18,558 nucleotides of DNA from the NCBI GenBank assembly GCA_027460605.1, contig JAPZAN010000127.1, positions 1 to 18,558 of the forward strand. Direction: 5' to 3'. The notes under the pieces are model-generated. The model was not told the origin of the DNA and did no database searches. It saw only the letters and a list, made by a program, of their open reading frames with translations. Positions within the stretch are counted from its first letter, which is position 1; each line of letters begins with the position of its first letter. The translations under genes and the position numbers were made by a program. This document shows positions 1 through 6,167 of the stretch, piece by piece. Source of the stretch: Candidatus Methanoperedens sp. (lineage in GTDB: Archaea; Halobacteriota; Methanosarcinia; Methanosarcinales; Methanoperedenaceae).

Positions 1-111
1 GAACTAATCGAACGTATTTGTCAGTATTTTGATGACCTGAATGAAATGCCAGTAATTTTCAAATGGAAATACAAAATGGATGATATGCCTGGCGGGATTG
101 AATCATTGTGA
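1..111 (+). CDS. Transposase, C-terminal fragment (IS630-like), cut by the window edge
   Basis: An open frame runs from the first base to a TGA at 109-111 and gives 36 residues. It contains a segment of the form YFDDLNEMPVIFKWKYKM. Many IS630/Tc1-type transposases end in a similar way, with an aromatic-rich helix, an N-x-x-P spacing and a final F-x-W-x-Y/W motif. The DDE catalytic residues and the N-terminus lie outside the window, so family membership rests only on this tail. No terminal inverted repeat could be matched because only one end is visible. The element would sit about 440 bp from the tRNA-Ala gene. It could also be another kind of DDE transposase. Confidence 0.5.
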   Translation, partial: ELIERICQYFDDLNEMPVIFKWKYKMDDMPGGIESL

Positions 112-548
112 TACTAATTTGGAATCGTTATACTAGTTATAAATTAATTAACTTTTCGGTTTTGTTTGTAGCATGGCGTCGAAAAAAATCTAAAACTCTC
201 AAATAGCTTGCCGTAGTGCCTCAATAGAAGACGGTGCGCCAACAAAGTGCGTTTGACGTTAATGAATATGGTAGGCACCACCTGCACCCCCGTAAAGCGC
301 AGCCTTCGCATAACCATGAGGCGTAGCGGTTGATTGCTCCACTACCCGTAGCCAGTATCTGCATCGCTGCATCAGGGATGTGAACACGTCTATGATAGCA
401 AGAGATTTTGAGGGAAGCTATTCGTGCAATTCGTGCCCTGTCAACGATTTGACGCCATGGCTTTTTCATTATTTTTTTAAGAACAGTGGTTCACAGCCGA
501 CTCTGCACTGCAACGTGCAAAGGCGCCAATAACGCCAGGCAGTGATGA
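112..548. other. Intergenic stretch without an intact gene
   Basis: About 440 bases separate the transposase end from the tRNA. Apart from the thioredoxin-like remnant on the minus strand, I see only AT-rich sequence at 112-180, including a near-palindrome around 129-143 (TTATACTAGTTATAA). There is no tRNA, no terminator and no convincing promoter. Confidence 0.5.
199..459 (-). pseudogene. Decayed thioredoxin/DsbA-like remnant
   Basis: No intact frame spans this stretch, but two minus-strand frames join into a recognisable thioredoxin-fold C-terminus. One frame (about 295-255) reads FTGVQVVPTIFIN. The next frame (about 255-199) reads HFVGAPSSIEALRQAI followed by TGA at 199-201. DsbA-like and related thioredoxin-fold proteins have this order: a cis-Pro loop (V-P-T), then F-I-N-G, then V-G-A-P and a final helix ending at the C-terminus. 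The two parts are offset by one base, so a frameshift lies near 255. Further upstream (to about 459) there is an open frame starting MKKPWRQIVDRAR in a third phase that I cannot assign. No CxxC active site was found. The stretch is more GC-rich than its flanks. It may be a fossil gene, or the match may be chance. Confidence 0.35.
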
Positions 549-620
549 TGGACCCGGCGGGATTCGAACCCGCGGCCTTTGCGTTGCGAACGCAACGATC
601 TACCCCTGATCTACAGGCCC
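549..620 (-). tRNA. tRNA-Ala (anticodon CGC)
   Basis: The minus strand folds into a complete 72-nt cloverleaf. The acceptor stem is GGGCCTG/CGGGTCC, the D stem GATC/GATC, the anticodon stem TTGCG/CGCAA with loop TTCGCAA, and the T arm GCGGG-TTCGAAT-CCCGC. The anticodon is CGC, decoding GCG. The acceptor contains G3:U70, the classic alanine identity pair, which supports the assignment independently. The discriminator base is A. CCA is not encoded. There is no intron. An AT-rich box (ATTAAATAAT on the minus strand, about 640-649) lies about 25 bp upstream of the first base, so the gene may have its own promoter although it follows the aEF-1beta gene closely. Confidence 0.96.
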
Positions 621-650
621 TTTAATAAAAGGGAAAAAATTATTTAATAT

Positions 651-917
651 TTACATTCTGCCCAGTTCTTCCACGGAGACACTTTCTACGCCGCTCACTT
701 TGCTAAAAGCCTCTTCAACCTTCTCTGTCCCGCCCTCAATATCGCCTACCTTTACAACAACCATAAGGGCTTTAAGGCCGAATGCAACAGGCACTTCCAA
801 AAACCCGTGCAGCCGCACCCCATTTGGAATCACTTTTGCCAGAGCTTCTTTGAGCTTATTTAAATCAACATCCATGCCAGAAGGCATGATTCTTATTTTG
901 GCAGCTACTTCTCCCAT
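651..917 (-). CDS. Translation elongation factor aEF-1beta
   Basis: This 88-residue protein begins MGEVAAKIRIMP, the hallmark of archaeal EF-1beta, the guanine nucleotide exchange factor that recharges aEF-1alpha with GTP during elongation. It is a small ferredoxin-like alpha/beta protein. The middle segment (GFLEVPVAFGLKALMVVVKV) and the end (SVEELGRM) fit the family, as does the length of about 88-90 residues. I prefer the ATG at 917. A GTG at 926 overlaps the stop of the upstream zinc-ribbon gene (GTGA) and would add MKK. The zinc-ribbon gene and this gene are a conserved archaeal pair, and the overlap suggests co-transcription. tRNA-Ala follows 30 bases downstream. Confidence 0.93.
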   Translation of the reverse strand: MGEVAAKIRIMPSGMDVDLNKLKEALAKVIPNGVRLHGFLEVPVAFGLKALMVVVKVGDIEGGTEKVEEAFSKVSGVESVSVEELGRM

Positions 918-922
918 TTTCT

Positions 923-1096
923 TCACGGACCTTCAAAGCCGCAGCCAGGGCACTTATAATTATTGCTCTGATGCCTGCATGCCGCGCATCTTCCAAGCTC
1001 TGCTCCACATTGCGGGCAAGGAAAGCGCGCATAACCGCGCTCAATAAGATTTACTCCGCATGAAATACATTTTTGTGATTTTTCTCTTCTGGTCAT
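923..1096 (-). CDS. Small zinc-ribbon protein, putative RNA-binding (COG2888 type)
   Basis: The 57-residue protein starts MTRREKSQKC and has four CxxC knuckles: CISC near residues 10-13, CPQC near 27-30, CAAC near 37-40 and CPGC near 50-53. These should bind two zinc ions. The C-terminal CPGCGFEGP and the position directly upstream of aEF-1beta match a conserved archaeal family annotated as a zinc-ribbon RNA-binding protein; its exact role is not known to me. The ATG at 1096 is chosen because AGGAGAA (about 1101-1107) stands just upstream at normal Shine-Dalgarno spacing. The stop overlaps the possible GTG start of aEF-1beta. The mfnE-like gene ends 46 bases upstream on the same strand. Confidence 0.88.
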   Translation of the reverse strand: MTRREKSQKCISCGVNLIERGYARFPCPQCGAELGRCAACRHQSNNYKCPGCGFEGP

Positions 1097-1142
1097 AATA
1101 TTCTCCTGTGGAGCACACATAGAGAATCGAAGCCTATTAAAT

Positions 1143-1742
1143 TTATCCTTTAATAAGAGTCCCTATTACATTACTTTTAAGTGCGTTTTTCAATCTTCCG
1201 GGACAATTGCCGTTTATAATCTCGCAATTCATTTTATGTTTCATGAGAAAATGCGCAAGATAGGCATCCACGCATGTCTCTTTCCCCAGTAGTTCCGACG
1301 CCTCAAGTTCCTTTTTGAGCGCCCCGTCCAGGTATATTCCATCCACATCAGTAGCTTTTATGAACCTTGCCCCAAGTTTTTGCGCAACCCATGCAGCAAT
1401 CGTATCCGAGGTTACATCCCAGGAATGAGGAAGTTCGTCTTTCGTTTTCAGGAGATTGTAAGGAAGAAGAATATATGCGCCCTTTCCATCGATATCCATG
1501 TTGTCAATAAGTTTCACACCGTTTCCATTGCCCAGATAATAGCCATATTGCTCCATCGCAAGAACTGCCATCCAGTGGGCGGCTTCCTCCGTGGCGCTTA
1601 TTCTCCGCACGGTATCTGCAAAGATTGAGCCGCCGGGTACTATCAGGATTGTCTCATCTTCGGAATTTGAATATTCAATTATCTCCCTGACAAGCTCCCT
1701 TCCCCTGTGAATCAGGCTCCCGCCAATCTTTATGACTATCAT
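1143..1742 (-). CDS. mfnE: Amino acid kinase family protein, MfnE-like (methanofuran biosynthesis)
   Basis: The 199-residue protein starts MIVIKIGGSL, the nucleotide-binding K-I-G-G-S loop of the amino acid kinase fold, followed by a second glycine loop IVPGGSIFAD near residue 41. The motifs AHWMAVLAMEQYGYYL and LPHSWDVTSDTIAAW are typical of the archaeal and methylotroph subfamily that includes MfnE. MfnE phosphorylates the aminomethyl-furanmethanol phosphate intermediate to a diphosphate in methanofuran synthesis. KATDVDGIYLDG matches the fold's substrate and nucleotide closing loop. A start at 1796 would add an unlikely 18-residue extension. I chose the ATG at 1742, about 25 bp from the shared AT box at 1763-1771, which fits a leaderless mRNA. 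Most databases would label it an amino acid kinase. The specific MfnE function is inferred from the motifs. Confidence 0.72.
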   Translation of the reverse strand: MIVIKIGGSLIHRGRELVREIIEYSNSEDETILIVPGGSIFADTVRRISATEEAAHWMAVLAMEQYGYYLGNGNGVKLIDNMDIDGKGAYILLPYNLLKTKDELPHSWDVTSDTIAAWVAQKLGARFIKATDVDGIYLDGALKKELEASELLGKETCVDAYLAHFLMKHKMNCEIINGNCPGRLKNALKSNVIGTLIKG

Positions 1743-1759
1743 GCTTTTTACATAAACTG

Positions 1760-1775
1760 CAGTATTTAAATATGT
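1760..1775. promoter_or_regulatory. Shared AT box between divergent mfnE-like and mtnA genes
   Basis: The sequence GTATTTAAATATG is nearly symmetric and reads as an archaeal TATA box on both strands. Its centre lies about 25 bases before the minus-strand ATG at 1742 and about 30 bases before the plus-strand ATG at 1797. This is the distance expected from TATA box to transcription start, so both mRNAs could start at or next to their start codons. Neither gene has a visible Shine-Dalgarno sequence. Confidence 0.5.
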
Positions 1776-1796
1776 ATGGCATGATATAGCCAGCAA

Positions 1797-2855
1797 ATGA
1801 GAACCATTGACTGGGATTATGAAAAGAACAATATTATCATGATCGACCAGACCCTTTTGCCTGCGGAATACAGGATAATCGAATGCAGCACGATAGAGTC
1901 TTTATGCGAAGCCATAATCTCCCTGAGGGTAAGGGGCGCTCCTGCCCTTGGCGCTGCCGGAGGTTTTGGAGTAGCGCTTTCTGCATTTAAAAGTAATGCC
2001 TCTTCTCTTGACGCTTTAATTAAAAATATCGAAAATGCAGGTAAAACCCTGATTGCCACAAGACCCACGGCAGTAAACCTGTCATGGGGTGTGAAACGTG
2101 TCATCAGGGCTATGGAAGATGCCAGGAACATTAAAGAAACAAGGATGTTCGCTCTTGATGAGGCAAAAGCAATCGCGGATGAGGACGTAAAGAAGAATAT
2201 GCAGCTTGGTGAATACGGAGCGTCTTTGCTTGAGGATGGGGATACTGTTCTTACGCATTGCAATGCCGGAAGGCTTGCCTGTGTTGATTGGGGAACGGCG
2301 CTTGGGGTTATCCGCTCAGCCCGCGCCGATGGAAAGGACATAAAGGTGATAGCGTGCGAGACGCGCCCGTTAAACCAGGGAAGCAGGCGCGAGACGCGCC
2401 CGTTAAACCAGGGAAGCAGGCTGACTACGTGGGAACTCATGGAAGATAAGATTCCTGTGACGCTAATCACGGACAGCATGTCGGGTCATGTGATGAGGAA
2501 AGGCATGGTGGACAAGGTCATTGTGGGAGCCGACAGGATAACCCAGGATGCCGTATTCAACAAAATCGGGACTTATACCCATTCGATTATCGCAAAAGAG
2601 CACGGGATACCGTTCTATGTGGCTGCGCCCGTCTCGACATTTGACTTTGAGAGGCTTGAAGACGATGTCGAGATAGAAATCAGGAAACCGCAAGAATTAA
2701 GGTTTTTCGGGAACCGGCAGATAGCTCCCCTTGATGTGGATGTGTATAATCCTGCTTTCGATGCAACCCCGATGGAAAACGTAACCGGCATAATCACGGA
2801 AAATGGTATATTCTATCCTCCTTTCTTAATTGATGAAGTTAAAATAAGGGTTTAA
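1797..2855 (+). CDS. mtnA: S-methyl-5-thioribose-1-phosphate isomerase (aIF-2B family) with internal 11-residue duplication
   Basis: The 352-residue protein belongs to the MtnA/eIF-2B-like isomerases, which convert methylthioribose-1-phosphate to methylthioribulose-1-phosphate in methionine salvage. Some archaeal relatives act on ribose-1,5-bisphosphate instead. Visible motifs are IDQTLLPAEY (16-25), RVRGAPALGAAGGFG (44-58), THCNAG with the expected catalytic Cys155, and VGADRI with the expected general acid Asp246. The conserved ETRPLNQGSRLTTWEL segment is altered: ETRPLNQGSR occurs twice in tandem (188-197 and 199-208) because of a perfect 33-bp duplication. Without it the protein would be 341 residues, close to the family norm. 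The insertion is at the active site, so activity is uncertain. The gene is divergent from the mfnE-like kinase with a shared AT box. A T-rich tract follows the stop. Confidence 0.9.
   Translation: MRTIDWDYEKNNIIMIDQTLLPAEYRIIECSTIESLCEAIISLRVRGAPALGAAGGFGVALSAFKSNASSLDALIKNIENAGKTLIATRPTAVNLSWGVKRVIRAMEDARNIKETRMFALDEAKAIADEDVKKNMQLGEYGASLLEDGDTVLTHCNAGRLACVDWGTALGVIRSARADGKDIKVIACETRPLNQGSRRETRPLNQGSRLTTWELMEDKIPVTLITDSMSGHVMRKGMVDKVIVGADRITQDAVFNKIGTYTHSIIAKEHGIPFYVAAPVSTFDFERLEDDVEIEIRKPQELRFFGNRQIAPLDVDVYNPAFDATPMENVTGIITENGIFYPPFLIDEVKIRV
2356..2421 (+). repeat. Perfect 33-bp tandem duplication inside mtnA
   Basis: Two identical copies lie at 2356-2388 and 2389-2421, each beginning GCGAGACGCGCCCGTTAAAC. 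The bases outside the pair do not match (T at 2355 against C at 2388; T at 2422 against G at 2389), so there are exactly two copies. The repeat is in frame and duplicates eleven residues (ETRPLNQGSR plus one). The absence of any divergence suggests a recent event or an assembly error. Confidence 0.97.
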
Positions 2856-2859
2856 TTCC

Positions 2860-2905
2860 CCTATATTTTTTATATAATATTTATATATTTTATATAAATT
2901 TTTAT
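2860..2905 (+). terminator. T-rich termination region after mtnA
   Basis: Just after the mtnA stop there is a run of T-rich sequence (CTATATTTTTTATATAAT and then TATAAATTTTTATCC). Archaeal RNA polymerase terminates at oligo-T tracts without needing a strong hairpin. The same AT-rich stretch could also contain promoter elements for the Roadblock gene downstream, although a better TATA candidate (TTAATATAC) lies near 2939-2947. Confidence 0.4.
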
Positions 2906-2979
2906 CCTACTATTATTCTTGATTCAGTTCCGATAAAATTAATATACTGGAAGTTTATTGTTATTCAGGGAAGCAAAAT

Positions 2980-3345
2980 ATGAATTGGGGAAAGATGACC
3001 GAAATATACAATAGCATCCTTCTGGATTTGAAACAGGTAGAGGGAGTAACAATGCTGGCGCTGGCAGGGCGGGATGGATTCCTCATCGGCGAACCAGCGA
3101 ATAACGATATGGAGATGTTAACTCTCATGTCGGCAACCATGCTGAGGGCTGCGGAAAAGGTTACAAACAAGCTTGAGAAAGTAAGCCCAAACTGCATAAT
3201 CGTTGATTATGAGGGGGGAAAACTTATCACTACAACCGCCGGTCAAAAAGCGCTGATTTCTGTGTTGATAACAAAAGATGCGAGTATTGGACCTATTATC
3301 AATGAGCTTGAGAAGACGGCCTGCAAGATAAAAGAAATACTTTAA
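2980..3345 (+). CDS. Roadblock/LC7 domain protein
   Basis: This 121-residue protein is a single Roadblock/LC7 (longin-like) domain. The sequence fits the family: an N-terminal helix, LKQVEGVTMLALAGRDGFLIGE (strands 1-2), a central helix with LMSATMLRAAEKVTNKL, NCIIVDYEGGKLITTTAG, the strand ALISVLITKD and a C-terminal helix. Such proteins form homodimers and, where studied, regulate Ras-like small GTPases (MglB in bacteria) or dynein and Ragulator complexes in eukaryotes. No GTPase partner of that type is adjacent; the next gene is a YchF/Ygr210-type GTPase, and a functional link is only speculative. ATG 2980 follows AGGGAAG. An in-frame ATG at 2995 preceded by GGGGAAAG is an alternative. It is likely cytoplasmic. 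Confidence 0.85.
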   Translation: MNWGKMTEIYNSILLDLKQVEGVTMLALAGRDGFLIGEPANNDMEMLTLMSATMLRAAEKVTNKLEKVSPNCIIVDYEGGKLITTTAGQKALISVLITKDASIGPIINELEKTACKIKEIL

Positions 3346-3355
3346 TCAGATGTAA

Positions 3356-3374
3356 AATCCGGATTAACCGGATT
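3356..3374. repeat. Short hairpin between Roadblock gene and GTPase gene
   Basis: AATCCGG (3356-3362) and CCGGATT (3368-3374) form a perfect 7-bp stem with the 5-nt loop ATTAA. It begins 11 bases after the Roadblock stop codon. There is no T run behind it, so it is not a classic terminator. It could stabilise the 3' end or act as an operator. Confidence 0.5.
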
Positions 3375-3431
3375 CGACCGTGGCGCTTGACCTGAGATAA
3401 AAGTTAAGTCCAGAAGAAATGTATTAAGAGC

Positions 3432-4604
3432 ATGGCTGTTTCAATAGCTCTTGCAGGAAAACCGAATTCAGGGAAATCAACATTTTTCAAAGCCGCGACT
3501 CTTGCAAATGTTGAGATTGCAAATTATCCTTTTACTACCATAGACGCCAACCACGGCGTTGCGTATGCGAGGGCAATCTGCCCGTGCAGGGAATTAAAAC
3601 TCGATTGCGGGAATTGCAGGGATGGTGTGCGTTTTGTACCTATAGAAATGATAGATGTGGCAGGACTTGTCCCGGATGCCCATAAGGGGCGCGGGCTCGG
3701 CAATGAATTTCTTGACAACCTGAGGCAGGCAAAGGCAATTATTCATGTCATAGACGCATCGGGCGGAACCGATATTGAAGGAAACCCGGTGCCTGTGGGT
3801 TCACATGACCCGCTGGGCGACATAGAATTCCTTGAACATGAGATTACAATGTGGATGTTCGGGATTTTAAAGCGCAACTGGGAGCGGCTTTCCCGCAAGG
3901 TACAGGCCGAAGGGCTAAAGTTGGAGGAGACAATCGCAGGTCAGCTTGAGGGTGCGGGAATCACTGACGGTCATGTGAAAACGGTACTGACCAAACTGAA
4001 ACTCCCGCGCGATAAACCCCAGATGTGGACTGATGAACAGATTATCGGGCTTTCAGACATGTTAAGGGCTGAAAGTAAACCCCTGATAATCGCTGCAAAT
4101 AAAATTGATGCTGCATCACAGGAAAATATTGAGCGGCTTGTGAAGGTCGGCGCAATACCAGTCAGCGCTGCGGCAGAAGTGGCGCTTCGTATGGCTGATA
4201 AAGGAGGGGCGGTAAAATACATACCCGGGGATGCCGACTTTGTTGAATCGCCAAACCTGATTGGTGCCCAGAAAGAGGCTCTCCAGAAAATCCGCCTCCT
4301 GATGAAGAAAAATAGCGGCACAGGCATCCAGAAATGCATTAATGAAACGGTTTTCAAGCTCCTTGACCTTGTGGTGGTTTATCCTGTTGAGGATGAGAAC
4401 AGGTTTACTGATAAGATGGGAAGAATACTTCCAGATGCATTTCTCCTGAAGAAAGGAAGCACGCCGAAGGACCTGGCTTTTATGGTTCACACAGATATCG
4501 GGAAGGGCTTTCTATATGCCGTGGATGCGCGCACCAAGATGAGACTGGGGGAGAAGCACGAATTGAAGAATGGGGATATTGTGAAGATTGTGGCGGTGAA
4601 GTAA
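3432..4604 (+). CDS. OBG-family GTPase, YchF/Ygr210-like
   Basis: This 390-residue protein is a TRAFAC GTPase of the Obg/YchF group. Walker A/G1 is GKPNSGKST (9-17). G2 lies in NYPFTTIDAN (31-40). G3 is DVAGLV (75-80), followed by GRGLGNEFLDNLR. G4 is NKID (223-226). The C-terminus (PDAFLLKKGSTPKDLAFMVH to the end) is a TGS domain. G4 is the canonical NKxD, so GTP is the expected nucleotide; true bacterial YchF has a changed G4 and prefers ATP. This fits the archaeal/fungal Ygr210 subgroup. Four cysteines (CPC at 50-52 and CGNC at 59-62) sit between G2 and G3 and could bind a metal. The family associates with ribosomes, but its precise role is not settled. Confidence 0.9.
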   Translation: MAVSIALAGKPNSGKSTFFKAATLANVEIANYPFTTIDANHGVAYARAICPCRELKLDCGNCRDGVRFVPIEMIDVAGLVPDAHKGRGLGNEFLDNLRQAKAIIHVIDASGGTDIEGNPVPVGSHDPLGDIEFLEHEITMWMFGILKRNWERLSRKVQAEGLKLEETIAGQLEGAGITDGHVKTVLTKLKLPRDKPQMWTDEQIIGLSDMLRAESKPLIIAANKIDAASQENIERLVKVGAIPVSAAAEVALRMADKGGAVKYIPGDADFVESPNLIGAQKEALQKIRLLMKKNSGTGIQKCINETVFKLLDLVVVYPVEDENRFTDKMGRILPDAFLLKKGSTPKDLAFMVHTDIGKGFLYAVDARTKMRLGEKHELKNGDIVKIVAVK

Positions 4605-4701
4605 TTAGGAGAAGGGGATTGTGGGGTTTGAGTTGAGGGATTTGGGACGATAATAAAGATGGCATTGCAGCTTTAGATTATCGAAGCTCATCTTTTGCGT
4701 T

Positions 4702-5538
4702 TCAATCTAATTTAACTTTTTGAAGGATACCTTGTAACTTTGCAATTTTATCTCTAATTATCATTGGAAGCCAAGTACCATGTTCGGGCTTTGAAGTATC
4801 ATATTGAGTATATACGCATTCTTCTTTACCATATTTTTCATATCTAAGAGAATCGATTAAATAATTAATTTCATAAATTGTGCTATAAGCCTCCACCAGA
4901 GTGGTAGCTTTATCTTTTAAAATGAAAAGGATCCCTGAACTAACAATAGCTCTCCAAGCTTCTGTATAGAAAGGTATGAGTAATATTGGTGCTCGCTTAT
5001 GAGATATTGTATATGATTCTAAACGTTTGTATGTACTATTAGCCATTTCTATGTTTTGTAAAACTTCAAACTCAAGCGCTTTTCTCAGCCCTTTTTTGAA
5101 AATCGCATTCTTGACTTCAGAATCTTCCATGTACTCTGATTTGAAATTACGCCTTATGTAATACCGATAATCTGCCATGTGCGGAGCATCTGAACTTTCC
5201 GGAATGTCCACTACAAAAATTGCTTGCGAGTGGTTACCGGAATTCTCAATAGAGTAGATTTCGTATCCTTTTAATTCTGGCTGAATGTGATTTAAAATAA
5301 TATCTTCAATCTTTACTTTAACGCCTTTACTTTCTATCCAATTTATTGAACTTGGCAAATCATCTTTTTCACTGATTCCGTAGATGATTTTACCACCACT
5401 GGCATTAGCAAAAGCCGATATGTCCTTAGCAATTTCATTATTACGTTCATCCAATTCTCTTTTATAATCAAGATTCAAATTTTCTTTGATTTTTTCATTG
5501 ATTAAACCATTGATCCTTTCGAGGTTTAAACGAGCCAT
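4702..5538 (-). CDS. AlbA_2 (Schlafen-type) domain protein
   Basis: The predicted protein has 278 residues from the ATG at 5538; a TTG at 5547 would add MDN. The N-terminal half carries the AlbA_2 fold signature: LDYKRELDERNNEIAKDISAF, ANASGGKIIYGISEKDD, then a helix-strand region ending in YYIRRNFKSEYM. Related proteins are annotated as ATP-binding or Schlafen-AlbA_2 proteins, often as putative transcriptional regulators or defence-associated proteins. The C-terminal half (about residues 150-278) is alpha-rich, has no motif I recognise and includes a hydrophobic helix (AIVSSGILFIL). The gene is clearly more AT-rich than the trp operon and the GTPase gene on either side, which suggests horizontal acquisition. 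It lies 53 bases downstream of trpG on the same strand, so read-through expression is possible. Function unknown. Confidence 0.75.
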   Translation of the reverse strand: MARLNLERINGLINEKIKENLNLDYKRELDERNNEIAKDISAFANASGGKIIYGISEKDDLPSSINWIESKGVKVKIEDIILNHIQPELKGYEIYSIENSGNHSQAIFVVDIPESSDAPHMADYRYYIRRNFKSEYMEDSEVKNAIFKKGLRKALEFEVLQNIEMANSTYKRLESYTISHKRAPILLIPFYTEAWRAIVSSGILFILKDKATTLVEAYSTIYEINYLIDSLRYEKYGKEECVYTQYDTSKPEHGTWLPMIIRDKIAKLQGILQKVKLD

Positions 5539-5591
5539 ATTATCCAAGATAAGTTTTGAAACTCTTTAGCCTTTTCTTTAAGCGCCGCAAT

Positions 5592-6167
5592 TTATCTTCC
5601 CCGCGCCATCCTCAAAAAATTCTCCACTATCCTCAACCCTTCCGGCGTCAGCACAGACTCAGGATGGAATTGCAGTCCGAATATCGGTCTCTTCCTGTGC
5701 TTCACTCCCATTATGATGCCGTCCTCTGTCCTTGCAGTCACCTCAAGCTCTTGCGGCAGCTTTGTTATGGTAAGTGAATGATACCTTCCTCCCACAACAG
5801 GGTTTGGCACTCCACGGAATATGCTGTCATCATTGTGGTTAATAAGCGTGGTCTTCCCGTGCACAGGTCCGGAGGGTGAATGACCCACTTCCCCCCCGAA
5901 AGCCACTGCTATCGCCTGATGACCAAGACATATTCCCAGAAGTGGGACACTCGATTCCCTGATAATCTCAAGACAATTTCCGATATCCTTCGGGTTTGCA
6001 GGATGTCCCGGACCAGGCGATATCACTATGGCATCAGGATTAATTTTCTTAACTTCGCCAAGCGAAATGGTATTTGGAACAACAATGGTATCAGGCTCGA
6101 ATATGGACACGTAATCCACAAGGTTCCATACAAAAGAGTCCTTGTTGTTCACGAATAAGACCTTCAT
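5592..6167 (-). CDS. trpG: Anthranilate synthase glutaminase subunit
   Basis: This 191-residue class I glutamine amidotransferase hydrolyses glutamine and passes ammonia to TrpE for anthranilate synthesis. The family signature is complete: NNKDSFVWNLVDY at the N-terminus, the oxyanion region SPGPGHP (50-56), nucleophile Cys80 in GICLGHQ, and His168/Glu170 in FHPESVLTP. The conserved GRYHSL at 127-132 is also present. The length is normal. The start codon overlaps the trpE stop by four bases (ATGA), so the two genes are translationally coupled. It is the last gene of the trp block. No clear terminator follows before the AlbA_2 gene. Confidence 0.96.
   Translation of the reverse strand: MKVLFVNNKDSFVWNLVDYVSIFEPDTIVVPNTISLGEVKKINPDAIVISPGPGHPANPKDIGNCLEIIRESSVPLLGICLGHQAIAVAFGGEVGHSPSGPVHGKTTLINHNDDSIFRGVPNPVVGGRYHSLTITKLPQELEVTARTEDGIIMGVKHRKRPIFGLQFHPESVLTPEGLRIVENFLRMARGR

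Noticed and set aside
700..1047. Plus-strand open frame of 115 codons
   Set aside because: It lies entirely opposite aEF-1beta and the zinc-ribbon gene, both of which have clear family matches; the product has no recognisable features.
1817..2479. Minus-strand open frame of 220 codons opposite mtnA
   Set aside because: It is a reverse-strand shadow of a strongly conserved gene and even contains the reverse translation of the 33-bp duplication.
4613..4646. G-run cluster after the GTPase stop (GGGG, GGGG, GGG, GGG)
   Set aside because: The middle loop is about ten bases, longer than in a usual quadruplex motif, and there is no other support for a function.
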